In this document: positions 53,789 through 63,076 of the stretch, piece by piece
Layout of the letters: the number at the start of each line of letters is the position of its first letter
Position numbering within the stretch: position 1 is the first letter of the stretch
DNA from: Actinoplanes ianthinogenes
GTDB lineage: Bacteria; Actinomycetota; Actinomycetes; Mycobacteriales; Micromonosporaceae
Assembly: GCF_018324205.1 (NCBI RefSeq)
Contig: NZ_AP023356.1
Coordinates: 1,116,001 to 1,180,000 of the forward strand
Direction: 5' to 3'
Length of the DNA stretch: 64,000 nucleotides
Program-made: the position numbers and the translations under genes
The notes under the pieces: model-generated
The model's input: only the letters and a program-made list of their open reading frames with translations
Databases searched by the model: none
What the model was told of the DNA's origin: nothing

Positions 53789-54520
53789 TCAGCCGAGCTG
53801 GATGTACACGTCGTCGAGCTGGCCGTGGTACATGTCGCTGGAGGCACCGAAGTTCGGGCCGCCGATGCGCAGCGGCATCGTGTTGTCCACGGCGAAGGTG
53901 GCCGGGATCGTGGCGCGGGAGCCGGCGACGCCGTCGACCGAGATGGACAGACTGGTCGCGGTGCGCTCGCAGACGATCTTGTGCCAGGCGCCGTCGGCGA
54001 TCGGGCGGGCCGAGGTGGCGGTGGCGATCTGGCCGGTGCCCTTGGCGGTCATGGCGCACTGGGCGCGCCCGGTCTTGCCGGTGAGCTGGAGCTTCCAGGA
54101 GCTCTCGGCGCCGGCCAGGCCCTTCTGCATGACGTTCGCCTTGCCGCGCAGCTGCGCGGCGGTCACCCGGACGGTCGCCGCCCACCGGAAGTTGCGGGTG
54201 CCGGGGTTGAGGTCGGCGGCGTTCGGAGCCTCGAGGATGGCGCGGGCGCAGGGGGCGCCGGTGGCGCAGAGGGCGGGGAACGACGCGTACCGTCCGGCGC
54301 CCTCGGTGGTGATCGCGACGGTGCCGTTGTCGGCGCCGCGGACGGTGAGGCTGGAGCCCTTGCCCGAGAGGTCGGAGATCTTCCCGGCGGTCGCGCCGCC
54401 GTCGAAGTTGTAGCGCGCCACCAGGGTCGGCGGCGGGTCCACCGCGGGCGCGGCGGCCGCGGGGGCGGCCAGTGCCGGGACCGTCAGCAGAACCAGTGCG
54501 GTGAGGTTGAACATCTTCAT
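53789..54520 (-). CDS. Secreted LamG/concanavalin-like protein
   Basis: 243 residues. A signal peptide is clear (MKMFNLTALVLLTVPALAA, cleavage probably after the Ala run near 24). The rest is a single LamG-like jelly roll: VARYNFDGG, ISDLSGKGSSLTV, WHKIVCERT, LSISVDG and QLDDVYI at the end. Two to four cysteines could form disulfides outside the cell. Such proteins bind sugars or surfaces. It is monocistronic. Confidence 0.85.
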   Translation of the reverse strand: MKMFNLTALVLLTVPALAAPAAAAPAVDPPPTLVARYNFDGGATAGKISDLSGKGSSLTVRGADNGTVAITTEGAGRYASFPALCATGAPCARAILEAPNAADLNPGTRNFRWAATVRVTAAQLRGKANVMQKGLAGAESSWKLQLTGKTGRAQCAMTAKGTGQIATATSARPIADGAWHKIVCERTATSLSISVDGVAGSRATIPATFAVDNTMPLRIGGPNFGASSDMYHGQLDDVYIQLG

Positions 54521-54587
54521 GTCCCGAAGATGCCCGAAAATACTAGTTTGGGGGGTAATAAACCCGACTAAGTAGATCGTATGGGGG

Positions 54588-54947
54588 TCACAGAAGTCCG
54601 GCGGACTCGGCGATCAGGCAGACCGCGACGAGACGCAGCAGCGGCCAGCCGGCGGTACGCCACCCGGCCACGGTCGTCGGGGCGAAGCCCGGCTCGGGCA
54701 GCGGGCGGCTCATCCGGACCGCGGCGGCGGCGATGCTGCGGGCGTACGCCGCCAGCCCCTCCGCGTCGATCGCCCGGCCCGCGTCGAGCAGCGCCTCCCG
54801 GACAGCGGCGGCGTGCTGGTCGACGGTGGCCAGCAGACCCGGCTCGGCGAACGCGGCGGCGAGGCCGTCGACTCCCACGCGGGCCATCATCTCGTCGAGG
54901 TAGGAATCGGCGGTAACAGCGGCGAAGGCGATGCTCTCGTTCGTCAT
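54588..54947 (-). CDS. Small helical protein, possibly DUF6401-like
   Basis: 119 residues. Helical, with LAAAFAEPGLLATVDQHAAAVRE in the middle and WPLLRLVAVCLIAESAGLL at the end. I recall similar proteins in Micromonosporaceae under DUF6401, but this is not checked. No catalytic motif. It is followed on the same strand by the LamG gene with a 67-base gap. Confidence 0.6.
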   Translation of the reverse strand: MTNESIAFAAVTADSYLDEMMARVGVDGLAAAFAEPGLLATVDQHAAAVREALLDAGRAIDAEGLAAYARSIAAAAVRMSRPLPEPGFAPTTVAGWRTAGWPLLRLVAVCLIAESAGLL

Positions 54948-55029
54948 GCAGGAGAATCTGCCAGGTGCCGGACGGTACCGACAGGGGCGTGACCGAACGG
55001 CACCGCAGCCGCACCAACCTGCAACTTTG

Positions 55030-58000
55030 CTAGATCGGCAGCGCGTCCATCGCCTTGAAGATGCGCTTGTCGGAGACCGGATAGGCGGTACCCAGGGTCT
55101 GCGCGAAGAAGTTGATCCGCAGCTCCTCGATCATCCAGCGGATCTCCCGCAACCCGTCCGCGGCCGGCCCGCCCGGGGGCGCCTCCGCCTTCAGCTCGCG
55201 GTACTCCGCCTCGATCTCCTGGACCTGGGTGATCAGCTGCCGGTCACGGCCGGCACTGCCGCCGAGGCGGTCCAGCCGGTACGCGATCCCCCGCAGGTAC
55301 CGCGGCATGTGGTGCAGCTGCCTCCACCCGGTCTCGGTCACGAACCCGGGGTACACCAGCCCCTTGAGCTGCTGCCGGATGTCGGTGAGCGCGGGCAGCA
55401 GCATCGGGTCCTTGAACTGGCGCACCCGCTGGTCCACGTCGTACGCCGTGGCCAGCACCGCCTGCACCTGGGTCACCACGTTGGCCACGGCGTCGACCAG
55501 GTCCTCGCGCACGGTGTCGCGCAGCGAGGCGAACTCGACCGACGACCAGACCGGTCCCCCGGCGTCCGCGACCAGCTTGTCGACCGCCGCGCCCGCGCAG
55601 TCGTCGAGCAGGTCGGCGATCGACCGGTACGGGTTCGCCCGGGACAGTTCCAGCTTCGCCCGGTTGTCCAGCCGCCCTTGCAGGAACCGGGCGGCCGGCG
55701 GCAGCGTGAGCAGCAACAGCCGGCGGGTGCCGGCCCGCATCGCGATCCGCTGCTCGGCCTCGGTCTCGAAGACCTTCACGCCGACGCTGGCGCCCTCGTC
55801 GACCAGGGCCGGCCAGACGTTGACCTGATAGCCGCCCCGGACCTGTTCGACCCGGTGCGGGATCGCCCCGAAGTCGTTCGTGGTGATCCCGGTGCGCTCC
55901 AGGTCACCGGCCGCCCGGGAGATGGTGGCCTGCACCTTCGGCGCCAGCTCGCGGCGCAGCACGTCGAGGTCGCGGCCCTCGGCGACCACCTCACCGGCCT
56001 CGTTGACGATCCGGAAGTTCATCCGCAGGTGGTCGGGCACCTGGTCGGGCCGCCAGGCGTCGCGCGGCACGATGGTGCCGGTGAGCCGGCGCAGCTCGTT
56101 GCCGATCGCGTCGGGCAGCGGGCCGCGGCGGGCCGGCACCCGGTCGAGGACGGCCTCGGCCCAGTCCGGGACCGGGACGAAGCTGGTGCGCATGGCCTTG
56201 GGCAGGGCGCGGATCAGGGCGATCACCACGTCCTTGCGGAAGCCGGGCACGGACCAGCCGAAGTCCTCGGCGTCCACCTTGTTGATCAGATCGAGCGGGA
56301 GTTGCACCGTGACGCCGTCGGCGTGCTTACCGGGCTCGAACTCGTAGCGGAGCGGCAGCTTGACGCCGCCGGCCAGCCAGGCGTCCGGGAACGCGTTCGG
56401 ATCGACCGTGTCCCGCCCGGCGTTGACGAGCTCCTCGCGGGTGAAGGTCAGGAGATCCGGATTCTCCCGGCGAGCCTGCTTCCACCAACCATCGAAGTGT
56501 CGGGAGGAGACCACTTCTGCCGGAATTTTCGCGTCATAGAGTGAAAAGACGACCTCGTCATCGACGGCGATGTCCCGCCGGCGGGCGCGGTTCTCGATCT
56601 CGGCGATCTGCTGGAGGAGCCGCCGGTTGGCCTCGAAGAACTTGTGGTGCGTCTCCCAGTCCCCCTCGACCAGGGCGTGCCGGATGAACAGCTCCCGCGA
56701 CACCTCCGGGTCGACCTTGCTGTATCCCACCCGGCGGCGCGGCACGATCGGCAGGCCGTAGAGCGTCACCTTCTCGAACGCCATCACGGCGCCCAGCTTG
56801 CGATCCCAGTGCGGCTCGCTGTAGGAGCGTTTCACCAGGTGCGGGGCGAGTTTCTCGGCCCACTCCGGCTCGATCCGGGCGTTCACCCGGGCCCAGAGCC
56901 GGCTGGTCTCGACCAGCTCGGCCGACATCACCCAGCGCGGCTGCCGCTTGAACAGCGCCGAGCCCGGGAAGATCGCGAACTTGGCGCCGCGCGCCCCGAG
57001 ATACTCCCGCTTGTCGGTGTCCTTCAACCCGATGTGGCTGAGCAGACCCGCGAGCAGGGCGGTGTGCACCGGTTGCGGCGCGACCCCGGAGTCCCAGTCC
57101 TCTTTCAAGGACAGGTCGAGGGTACGCACGACCTGCTTCAGCTGCGTGTAGATGTCCTGCCACTCCCGCACCCGCAGATAGTTCAGGAATTCGCTGCGGC
57201 ACAGCCGACGGAACTGGTTCCCGGAGAGCTCCCGCTGTTTCTCCCGCAGGTACTTCCACAGGTTGAGATAGGTGAAGAAGTCCGATTCCTTGTCGACGAA
57301 CCGGGCGTGCCTCTCGTCGGCCTGCTGCTGTTTGTCGGCCGGCCGCTCGCGCGGGTCCTGGATCGACAGCGCCGCCGCGATCACCATCACCTCGGCGAGA
57401 CACTCCTGCTTGTCCGCCTCGATGACCATGCGGGCCAGCCGCGGGTCGACCGGCAGCTGGGCGAGCTGGCGGCCGAGCGGCGTGAGCTTGCCCTTGTCGA
57501 GCGCGCCCAGCTCCTCCAGCAGCTTGATGCCGTCGGTGATGTTCCGCTTGTCCGGCGGGTCGATGAACGGGAATTTCGCCAGGTCGCCGAGGCCCAGGTT
57601 GGTCATCTGGAGGATGACCGAGGCGAGGTTGGTCCGCAGGATCTCCGGCTCGGTGAACTCGGGCCGGCCCGCGAAGTCCTCCTCCGAGTACAGCCGGATG
57701 CAGATGCCGTCCGAGGTCCGGCCGCAGCGACCTTTCCGCTGGTTGGCGCTGGCCTGCGAGACCGCCTCGATGGGCAGCCGCTGCACCTTGAGCCGGTGCG
57801 AGTACCGGCTGATCCGGGCGGTGCCCGGGTCGATCACGTAGCGGATGCCGGGCACGGTCAGCGAGGTCTCGGCGACGTTCGTGGCGAGCACGATGCGGCG
57901 GCCGGTGTGCCGCTCGAAGACCTTGTGCTGCTCGGCGGCGCTCAGCCGGCCGTACAGCGGGACCACCTCGGTGTTGCGCAGGTCTTTCTTGGTCAGCGCG

Positions 58001-58941
58001 TCGGCGGTGTCCCGGATCTCCCGCTCGCCGGACATGAAGACCAGGATGTCGCCGCCGGTGGGCAGCTCGTCGACGGCCGCGGCGATGCCCTCGATCTGGT
58101 CGATCGGCTCCTCGCGGATCTCGTCGTCGTCATCGTCGATCAGGGTGGTGGTGACCAGCGGGCGGTAGCGGACCTCCACCGGGTACGTCCGGCCGGACAC
58201 CTCGATCACCGGGGCCGGCTTGCCGGACGCGTCGGCGAAGTGCTCGGCGAACCGCTGCGTCTCGATGGTCGCCGAGGTGATCACGACCTTGAGGTCGGGG
58301 CGTCGCGGCAGCAGATCGCGCAGATACCCCAGGATGAAGTCGATGTTGAGGCTGCGCTCGTGCGCCTCGTCGATGATCAGCGTGTCGTACCGCCGCAGCA
58401 TCCGGTCGGTCTGGATCTCGGCCAGCAGGATGCCGTCGGTCATCACCTTGACCAGCGTGTTCTCGCCGACCTGGTCGGTGAACCGCACCTTGTAACCGAC
58501 CGTCGCGCCGAGCGGCCGGTCCAGCTCCTCGGCGATCCGCTCGGCGACCGTGCGGGCCGCGATCCGCCGCGGCTGGGTGTGCCCGATCTGCCCGCGCACG
58601 CCCCGGCCCAGCTCCAGGCAGATTTTCGGCAGCTGGGTGGTCTTGCCGGAGCCGGTCTCGCCGGCCACCACGACGACCTGGTGGTCCCGGATCGCCGCGG
58701 CGATGTCGTCCTTGCGGGCGCTGACCGGCAACGCCTCGGGATAGGTGACCGGCGGCACCGAGGCGAGCCGGCTCTCCAGACGCAGACGCGCCCGGTCGAC
58801 CTCCTCGGCGATCTCGGCGAGGGCGGTGGACCGGGCGGCGTCGTCACGGATGCGGCGGGTGCCGTCGAGGCGGCGGCGCAGCCGGTGCTCGTCGCGGGGC
58901 AGGAGCTCGGAGATCCGGCTGCGTAGTTCAGATACAGACAT
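55030..58941 (-). CDS. hrpA: ATP-dependent RNA helicase HrpA
   Basis: 1303 residues, the usual length of HrpA. Motifs of DEAH-box helicases are present: GETGSGKTTQLPKIC (I), DEAHERS (II), ITSATIETQRFA (III), VLATNVAETSLTVPGI (V) and QRKGRCGRTSDG (VI). The helicase-associated and OB-fold domains follow, and the long C-terminal part (about 680-1303) matches the DUF3418-type extension. It acts on mRNA or ribosomes; in other bacteria HrpA clears stalled ribosomes. Confidence 0.95.
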   Translation of the reverse strand: MSVSELRSRISELLPRDEHRLRRRLDGTRRIRDDAARSTALAEIAEEVDRARLRLESRLASVPPVTYPEALPVSARKDDIAAAIRDHQVVVVAGETGSGKTTQLPKICLELGRGVRGQIGHTQPRRIAARTVAERIAEELDRPLGATVGYKVRFTDQVGENTLVKVMTDGILLAEIQTDRMLRRYDTLIIDEAHERSLNIDFILGYLRDLLPRRPDLKVVITSATIETQRFAEHFADASGKPAPVIEVSGRTYPVEVRYRPLVTTTLIDDDDDEIREEPIDQIEGIAAAVDELPTGGDILVFMSGEREIRDTADALTKKDLRNTEVVPLYGRLSAAEQHKVFERHTGRRIVLATNVAETSLTVPGIRYVIDPGTARISRYSHRLKVQRLPIEAVSQASANQRKGRCGRTSDGICIRLYSEEDFAGRPEFTEPEILRTNLASVILQMTNLGLGDLAKFPFIDPPDKRNITDGIKLLEELGALDKGKLTPLGRQLAQLPVDPRLARMVIEADKQECLAEVMVIAAALSIQDPRERPADKQQQADERHARFVDKESDFFTYLNLWKYLREKQRELSGNQFRRLCRSEFLNYLRVREWQDIYTQLKQVVRTLDLSLKEDWDSGVAPQPVHTALLAGLLSHIGLKDTDKREYLGARGAKFAIFPGSALFKRQPRWVMSAELVETSRLWARVNARIEPEWAEKLAPHLVKRSYSEPHWDRKLGAVMAFEKVTLYGLPIVPRRRVGYSKVDPEVSRELFIRHALVEGDWETHHKFFEANRRLLQQIAEIENRARRRDIAVDDEVVFSLYDAKIPAEVVSSRHFDGWWKQARRENPDLLTFTREELVNAGRDTVDPNAFPDAWLAGGVKLPLRYEFEPGKHADGVTVQLPLDLINKVDAEDFGWSVPGFRKDVVIALIRALPKAMRTSFVPVPDWAEAVLDRVPARRGPLPDAIGNELRRLTGTIVPRDAWRPDQVPDHLRMNFRIVNEAGEVVAEGRDLDVLRRELAPKVQATISRAAGDLERTGITTNDFGAIPHRVEQVRGGYQVNVWPALVDEGASVGVKVFETEAEQRIAMRAGTRRLLLLTLPPAARFLQGRLDNRAKLELSRANPYRSIADLLDDCAGAAVDKLVADAGGPVWSSVEFASLRDTVREDLVDAVANVVTQVQAVLATAYDVDQRVRQFKDPMLLPALTDIRQQLKGLVYPGFVTETGWRQLHHMPRYLRGIAYRLDRLGGSAGRDRQLITQVQEIEAEYRELKAEAPPGGPAADGLREIRWMIEELRINFFAQTLGTAYPVSDKRIFKAMDALPI

Positions 58942-58998
58942 GGCGGGCCAAGAATAGGCGCAACCGCACCGGAAGTCCTGGTGATTAACGCCGCCCTC

Positions 58999-60099
58999 TC
59001 AGTCCCCCTGCTCGTCCTCGTCGTCGACCGTGCCGTCCGGGTGGGCGGCCAGCCACTGGTCGATGGTGTCGTTCTTGACCGCGGCGAACATCTCGGCGGC
59101 CGCCTTGGTGTCGAGCTGGACCGCGCTGCCGGCCGGGGTCTTCAGGTCGGCCCGGGTGTACGGCACGGTCGCGAACGTGATGTTCGACGGCCGGATGTCG
59201 CGTACCGCCAGCACCAGGTCGCGCAGGTCCAGGTTCTCGTCGACGGTCAGCGAGTCGGCCGCGATGCCGAGCAGCTCGTCCAGCTGGAGCGGCTTGAACA
59301 GCAGCTTGTTCTTGGCCACCTTGGCGATCACCGCCTTGACCACCAGCTGCTGGTTGCGGATCCGGCCGAAGTCGCCGCCGGGCACGTTGTAGCGCTGCCG
59401 CATGAACTCCTCGGCGATCGCGCCGTCCATGTCGTGGCAGCCCTGCTTCCACTCCCGGTCGGAGAAGGTGCTCTTGACGTCGTACGGGACGCAGACGTTC
59501 ACCCCGTCCACCGCGTCGACCAGGTCGTGGATGCTGGTGAAGTTGGCGATCATGGCGCCGTCCAGCGGGACGCCGGTCAGCTTGCGCACGGTGGCCGCGG
59601 TCAGCGCCGCCCCGCCGAACGCGAACGCCGCATTGATCTTGTTCTTGCCGCCCTTCCAGCTGCCGCCGGCCGGCACCTCGACGTAGCTGTCCCGCGGGAT
59701 CGAGACGATCGTGGCGCGACTGCGGTCCCTGGCGATGTGCACCAGCATGATGGTGTCCGAGCGCTCGCCGATCGGGCTGGTCCCGCCGGGCTCGGCGGCC
59801 CGGGAGTCGGAGCCCAGCAGCAGCAGGTTCAGCGCCCCGGAGTCCCAGTTGGCCCGGCTCTGCGCGGCCTCCTCGGCGGGTGCGGAGGGCAGCAGCGCGG
59901 CCCGGTCCACCTTGTTCTCATAGCGGTTGACCAGGACGTAACCACCGGCGGTCACGCCGCCGATCAGGACCGCCAGCAGCACCGAGAGCACGATGAGGGC
60001 CTTCTGCCAGCCCGCGCGCCGCCCGAACCACCCGCGCCGCTTCGGCTCGGGCTTATCAGTAGCCGGCTCGGCCCCGGCATCCTGTTGATCTGAATTCAC
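58999..60099 (-). CDS. LCP (LytR-CpsA-Psr) family cell-wall ligase
   Basis: 366 residues from a GTG at 60099; an in-frame TTG at 60135 is an alternative, and neither has a good ribosome site. A basic cytosolic start (KRRGWFGRRAGW) precedes one membrane helix (about 33-57). The extracellular LCP domain shows LLLLGSDSR, RSDTIMLVHIA, VSIPRDSYVEVP, KINAAFAFGG and GGDFGRIRNQQ with the Arg/Asp residues that hold the lipid pyrophosphate. These enzymes attach polymers to peptidoglycan. Confidence 0.9.
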   Translation of the reverse strand: MNSDQQDAGAEPATDKPEPKRRGWFGRRAGWQKALIVLSVLLAVLIGGVTAGGYVLVNRYENKVDRAALLPSAPAEEAAQSRANWDSGALNLLLLGSDSRAAEPGGTSPIGERSDTIMLVHIARDRSRATIVSIPRDSYVEVPAGGSWKGGKNKINAAFAFGGAALTAATVRKLTGVPLDGAMIANFTSIHDLVDAVDGVNVCVPYDVKSTFSDREWKQGCHDMDGAIAEEFMRQRYNVPGGDFGRIRNQQLVVKAVIAKVAKNKLLFKPLQLDELLGIAADSLTVDENLDLRDLVLAVRDIRPSNITFATVPYTRADLKTPAGSAVQLDTKAAAEMFAAVKNDTIDQWLAAHPDGTVDDEDEQGD

Positions 60100-60261
60100 G
60101 CGCCTCACTGTGCGGATGGCACGCCCACCGGTCAAGGTGGAGAGATCGTCCGTTCAGCCCTTTCGGACCGGCCGGGATGGACGCCCCCGTCCCCGTGTCC
60201 CCGGGACACCCTGGCTCGATATCCCGAATGACGGGATCGGACAACCGAATCGAGGCCGAGG

Positions 60262-60636
60262 GTGATCGTTGTCGCTGAGGACCACGAGGACATCCGCTAC
60301 GTGCTCAAACGCTCGCTGGAGCGGGCCGGCCACCGGGTCGTGGTGGCGGCGGACGGGGCGGCGGCGCTGGCCGCCATCCGCGAGCACCGGCCCGACCTGG
60401 TGGTGACCGACGTCGACATGCCGCGGATGACCGGGCTGGACCTGTGCCGGGCCATCCGCGCCGACGACGACCTGCGGCACATTCCGGTGGTGGTGGCCAG
60501 CGGGTCGCTGATGCCCGGGGACGCGCAGGCCAGCGACGCGGGCGCGTCGGCGACGCTGCTCAAGCCGTTCGTCCCGGCCCAGCTGCTGGCCCTGGTCGCG
60601 GCCCTGCTCCCGCAGACCACCCCGGACACCGCCTAG
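60262..60636 (+). CDS. Stand-alone receiver domain protein
   Basis: 124 residues from a GTG at 60262. It is a single response-regulator receiver with AEDHEDIR, the phospho-Asp in VVTDVDMPR, the Ser in VVASGS and Lys in LLKPF. No output domain. It meets the histidine kinase gene at 60681 end to end, which is a likely but unproven partner. Confidence 0.92.
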   Translation: MIVVAEDHEDIRYVLKRSLERAGHRVVVAADGAAALAAIREHRPDLVVTDVDMPRMTGLDLCRAIRADDDLRHIPVVVASGSLMPGDAQASDAGASATLLKPFVPAQLLALVAALLPQTTPDTA

Positions 60637-60680
60637 GTTCACGATCAAAATCCGATTCGGGTACGCCCGGAGCCCGGTGA

Positions 60681-63008
60681 TCAGTCCTGGTGCTGGTGGT
60701 CCGGCACCGGGGCACGCAAACGCGCCGCCGCCGGGTCGTGCGCCGACGGATCCGCCGCCGGCAGCGCCGACAACCCGGGCAGCCGGCTGTCCAGGATCGC
60801 CGCCCGCTCGGCGAGCGCCCGGTCCAGGGCGGCGCGCACCTTGGCGTCGTCCTCCTCCGCGGGTTCCTTCGGGATGTGCCTCATCTGCGCCTCCTCCGCG
60901 CCGGCCAGCGGCAGGGTGAAGAAGAACCGCGTCCCCCCGCCGGCGTTGTCCTCGATACCGATCTCGCCGCCGTGCCGCTCCACGATCCGCCGGCAGATGG
61001 CCAGGCCGAGCCCGGTGCCGGCGTACCCGGCCGCGCCCTGCGCCCGGTGGAACGACTCGAACACCCGGGACCTCTCGTCCTCCGGGATCCCGATCCCGGC
61101 GTCGCTGACCTCGATCCGGGTCCAGCCCGGGCCGGCCGGGACCGCGGTCACGTCGGCGCACGGGCGGGCGCCCGGCCGGACGTACTTGAAAGCGTTGCCG
61201 ACCAGGTTGTCCAGCACGTGCCGGAGCAGCGCCGGGTCGGCCCGCACCGCCGGCATCTCCCCCACCGACCAGACCGGTTCCGGCCCACCGGCGCCGCGCA
61301 GGCTCGCGGCCCGCTCCTGGAGCACCTCCTGGACCAGCGGCAGCAGGTCCACCGCGGTGATCCGCAGCGGCGCGTCCCGGGCCGTGCTGTACGCCAGCAG
61401 CGTCTCGATCAGCGCGTCCATCCGGTCCACGGCCCGCATGATCCGGCGCAGCGACCCGCGCACCGCCTCGGTGTCCTCGAGGTCCTCGACGGCCAGCTCG
61501 CAGTGCCCCCGCGCGATGGCGAGCGGGGCCTTGAGGTCGTGCGCCACCACGCCCGCGAAGATCGACAGGTCGGTCTCGTGCCGCCGCAGGTCGGTGATGT
61601 CCCGGAACACCGCGACCGCCCCGGGCTGCCCGCCGCTCGGGTCCAGCGGCCGCGCGTCGATGCCGAGCAGCACGCCCTCCGGCCGCCTCGCGTTCCGGAT
61701 CACCACCTCGGCCCCGGCGGTCGCCTCCCCGCGTATCGCCCGGATCAGCGGCATCTCCTCGGTCGGCAGCGGCGTCACGCCGTCCGCCCGGTACGCCCCG
61801 TAGTGCTCCTGCCAGTCCTCCGGGCGGTCGCTGGACTCGCTGACCCCCATCAGGCGCTGGGCCGCGGGATTCTCCAGCAGCACCCGCCCGGTGTCGTCGA
61901 CGACGCTGACCCCGTCCCCGATCGTCGTCATGATCGCGCCGAGCAGCCCGGCCTGTTTCCGGCTCTCCGCCTCGGCCTCCCGCAGCCCGGCGGTCGCCTG
62001 CTCGACCCGGGCACGGGCCCGGGCGCGGCCGGTGGCCAGCACATAGACCAGCCAGGCCAGCAGAGCGGTGAGGACCAGGCCGCCGGCCAGCACGGTGACC
62101 GGCAGGCGTCCGCCCGCGCCGGGCAGCCGGCCGGAGTCGGCCCGCAGACCGAGCAGCCAGGTGTGGTCGGCGACCGGGATCGGCCGCTCCCGGGACAGGT
62201 CCGGTTCACCGCCGACCCGCAGCTCGGCGACCTCGGCGCGGCTGCCGTCGCTGTTCACCGCGACCAGGCTGCCGTCCAGCTGACCCTGGCTGACCGTGCT
62301 GAGCACGCCGGACAGGAAGTCGCCACCGCGCAGGGCGAGCACCACCCAGCCGCGGAACACCGGATCGTTCGACCGGGTCCAGATCGGCGCGACGAAGGCG
62401 AACGACTGCTGCTGCCGCCCGGCCGGCAGGTCCCGGTCACGCAGCAGCACGTAGGTGTCCGAGACGGTGCTGCGCATGGTCTGCCGGGCCGCGTCCAGGG
62501 CGGCCACCGGCTGGGCCACCGTGCCCAGGTCGACGCCGCTCCCGGCGCCGGCCCCGTCCTCGGTCAGCACCCGGGTGAAGATCGGGAAGTAGTGCTCGTT
62601 CCGGCCGCTCCCCGGGTGCAGCGTCAGCCCGGCCGCGCCGCGCGCCTGCCAGTACGCCTGGGCGGCCGGCACCCCGGCGGCCGGTACCGGCACGACGTAG
62701 GCGACCGCGGCCGCGCCGAGCAGCCCGGCGGTCTCCAGCGGTGCGCTGGCCTGGTCGAAGTCGTCCCAGGTCAGGTCGTTGTCGGTGGCCATCCCGGCGG
62801 CGACGGTGTCGAGCAGGGTGCGGTAGCGATCGGTCTCGGCGCGGACCGCGGCGACCGCCATCTGGGCGCGCTGATCCATCACCCGGCGGGTGTTCTCCCG
62901 CTGGGCGGCGCGCAGCCCGGCCACCGTCAGCAGCGTGACCAGGAGCCCGGCGAGCACGACCGCGGCGGCCAGCGCCGGGCCGGTGTATCGGCTCCGTCCC
63001 TCCACCAT
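60681..63008 (-). CDS. Membrane sensor histidine kinase with CHASE and PAS domains
   Basis: 775 residues from the ATG at 63008. A first membrane helix (about 10-30) and a second (about 325-345) frame an extracellular CHASE-like domain (HYFPIFTRVL, then LDAARQTMRSTVSDTYVLL). A PAS domain (GDGVSVVDDTGRVLLENPAA) leads to HisKA with FAGVVAHDLKAPLAIARG (His acceptor) and HATPase_c (DNLVGNAFKYV, DAGIGIPEDERSRVFE, GTGLGLAICRRIVERHGG). The architecture resembles phytochrome-like and cytokinin-type kinases. The C-terminal 60 residues are charged and non-conserved. Confidence 0.92.
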   Translation of the reverse strand: MVEGRSRYTGPALAAAVVLAGLLVTLLTVAGLRAAQRENTRRVMDQRAQMAVAAVRAETDRYRTLLDTVAAGMATDNDLTWDDFDQASAPLETAGLLGAAAVAYVVPVPAAGVPAAQAYWQARGAAGLTLHPGSGRNEHYFPIFTRVLTEDGAGAGSGVDLGTVAQPVAALDAARQTMRSTVSDTYVLLRDRDLPAGRQQQSFAFVAPIWTRSNDPVFRGWVVLALRGGDFLSGVLSTVSQGQLDGSLVAVNSDGSRAEVAELRVGGEPDLSRERPIPVADHTWLLGLRADSGRLPGAGGRLPVTVLAGGLVLTALLAWLVYVLATGRARARARVEQATAGLREAEAESRKQAGLLGAIMTTIGDGVSVVDDTGRVLLENPAAQRLMGVSESSDRPEDWQEHYGAYRADGVTPLPTEEMPLIRAIRGEATAGAEVVIRNARRPEGVLLGIDARPLDPSGGQPGAVAVFRDITDLRRHETDLSIFAGVVAHDLKAPLAIARGHCELAVEDLEDTEAVRGSLRRIMRAVDRMDALIETLLAYSTARDAPLRITAVDLLPLVQEVLQERAASLRGAGGPEPVWSVGEMPAVRADPALLRHVLDNLVGNAFKYVRPGARPCADVTAVPAGPGWTRIEVSDAGIGIPEDERSRVFESFHRAQGAAGYAGTGLGLAICRRIVERHGGEIGIEDNAGGGTRFFFTLPLAGAEEAQMRHIPKEPAEEDDAKVRAALDRALAERAAILDSRLPGLSALPAADPSAHDPAAARLRAPVPDHQHQD

Positions 63009-63028
63009 AAAGAGCGTAAGCCGCAAAA

Positions 63029-63063
63029 CGCCCCCGTCGGCCGGACTTCGGCCAACGGGGGCG
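63029..63063 (-). terminator. Terminator of the GH73-like gene
   Basis: Bases 63029-63043 and 63049-63063 pair with one mismatch around a five-base loop. TTTT follows on the minus strand. It lies 13 bases after the stop at 63077. Confidence 0.88.
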
Positions 63064-63076
63064 CCCGCGAAGCGAA

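Noticed and set aside
56644..58926. 760-residue plus-strand frame opposite hrpA
   Set aside because: Antisense shadow of the helicase.
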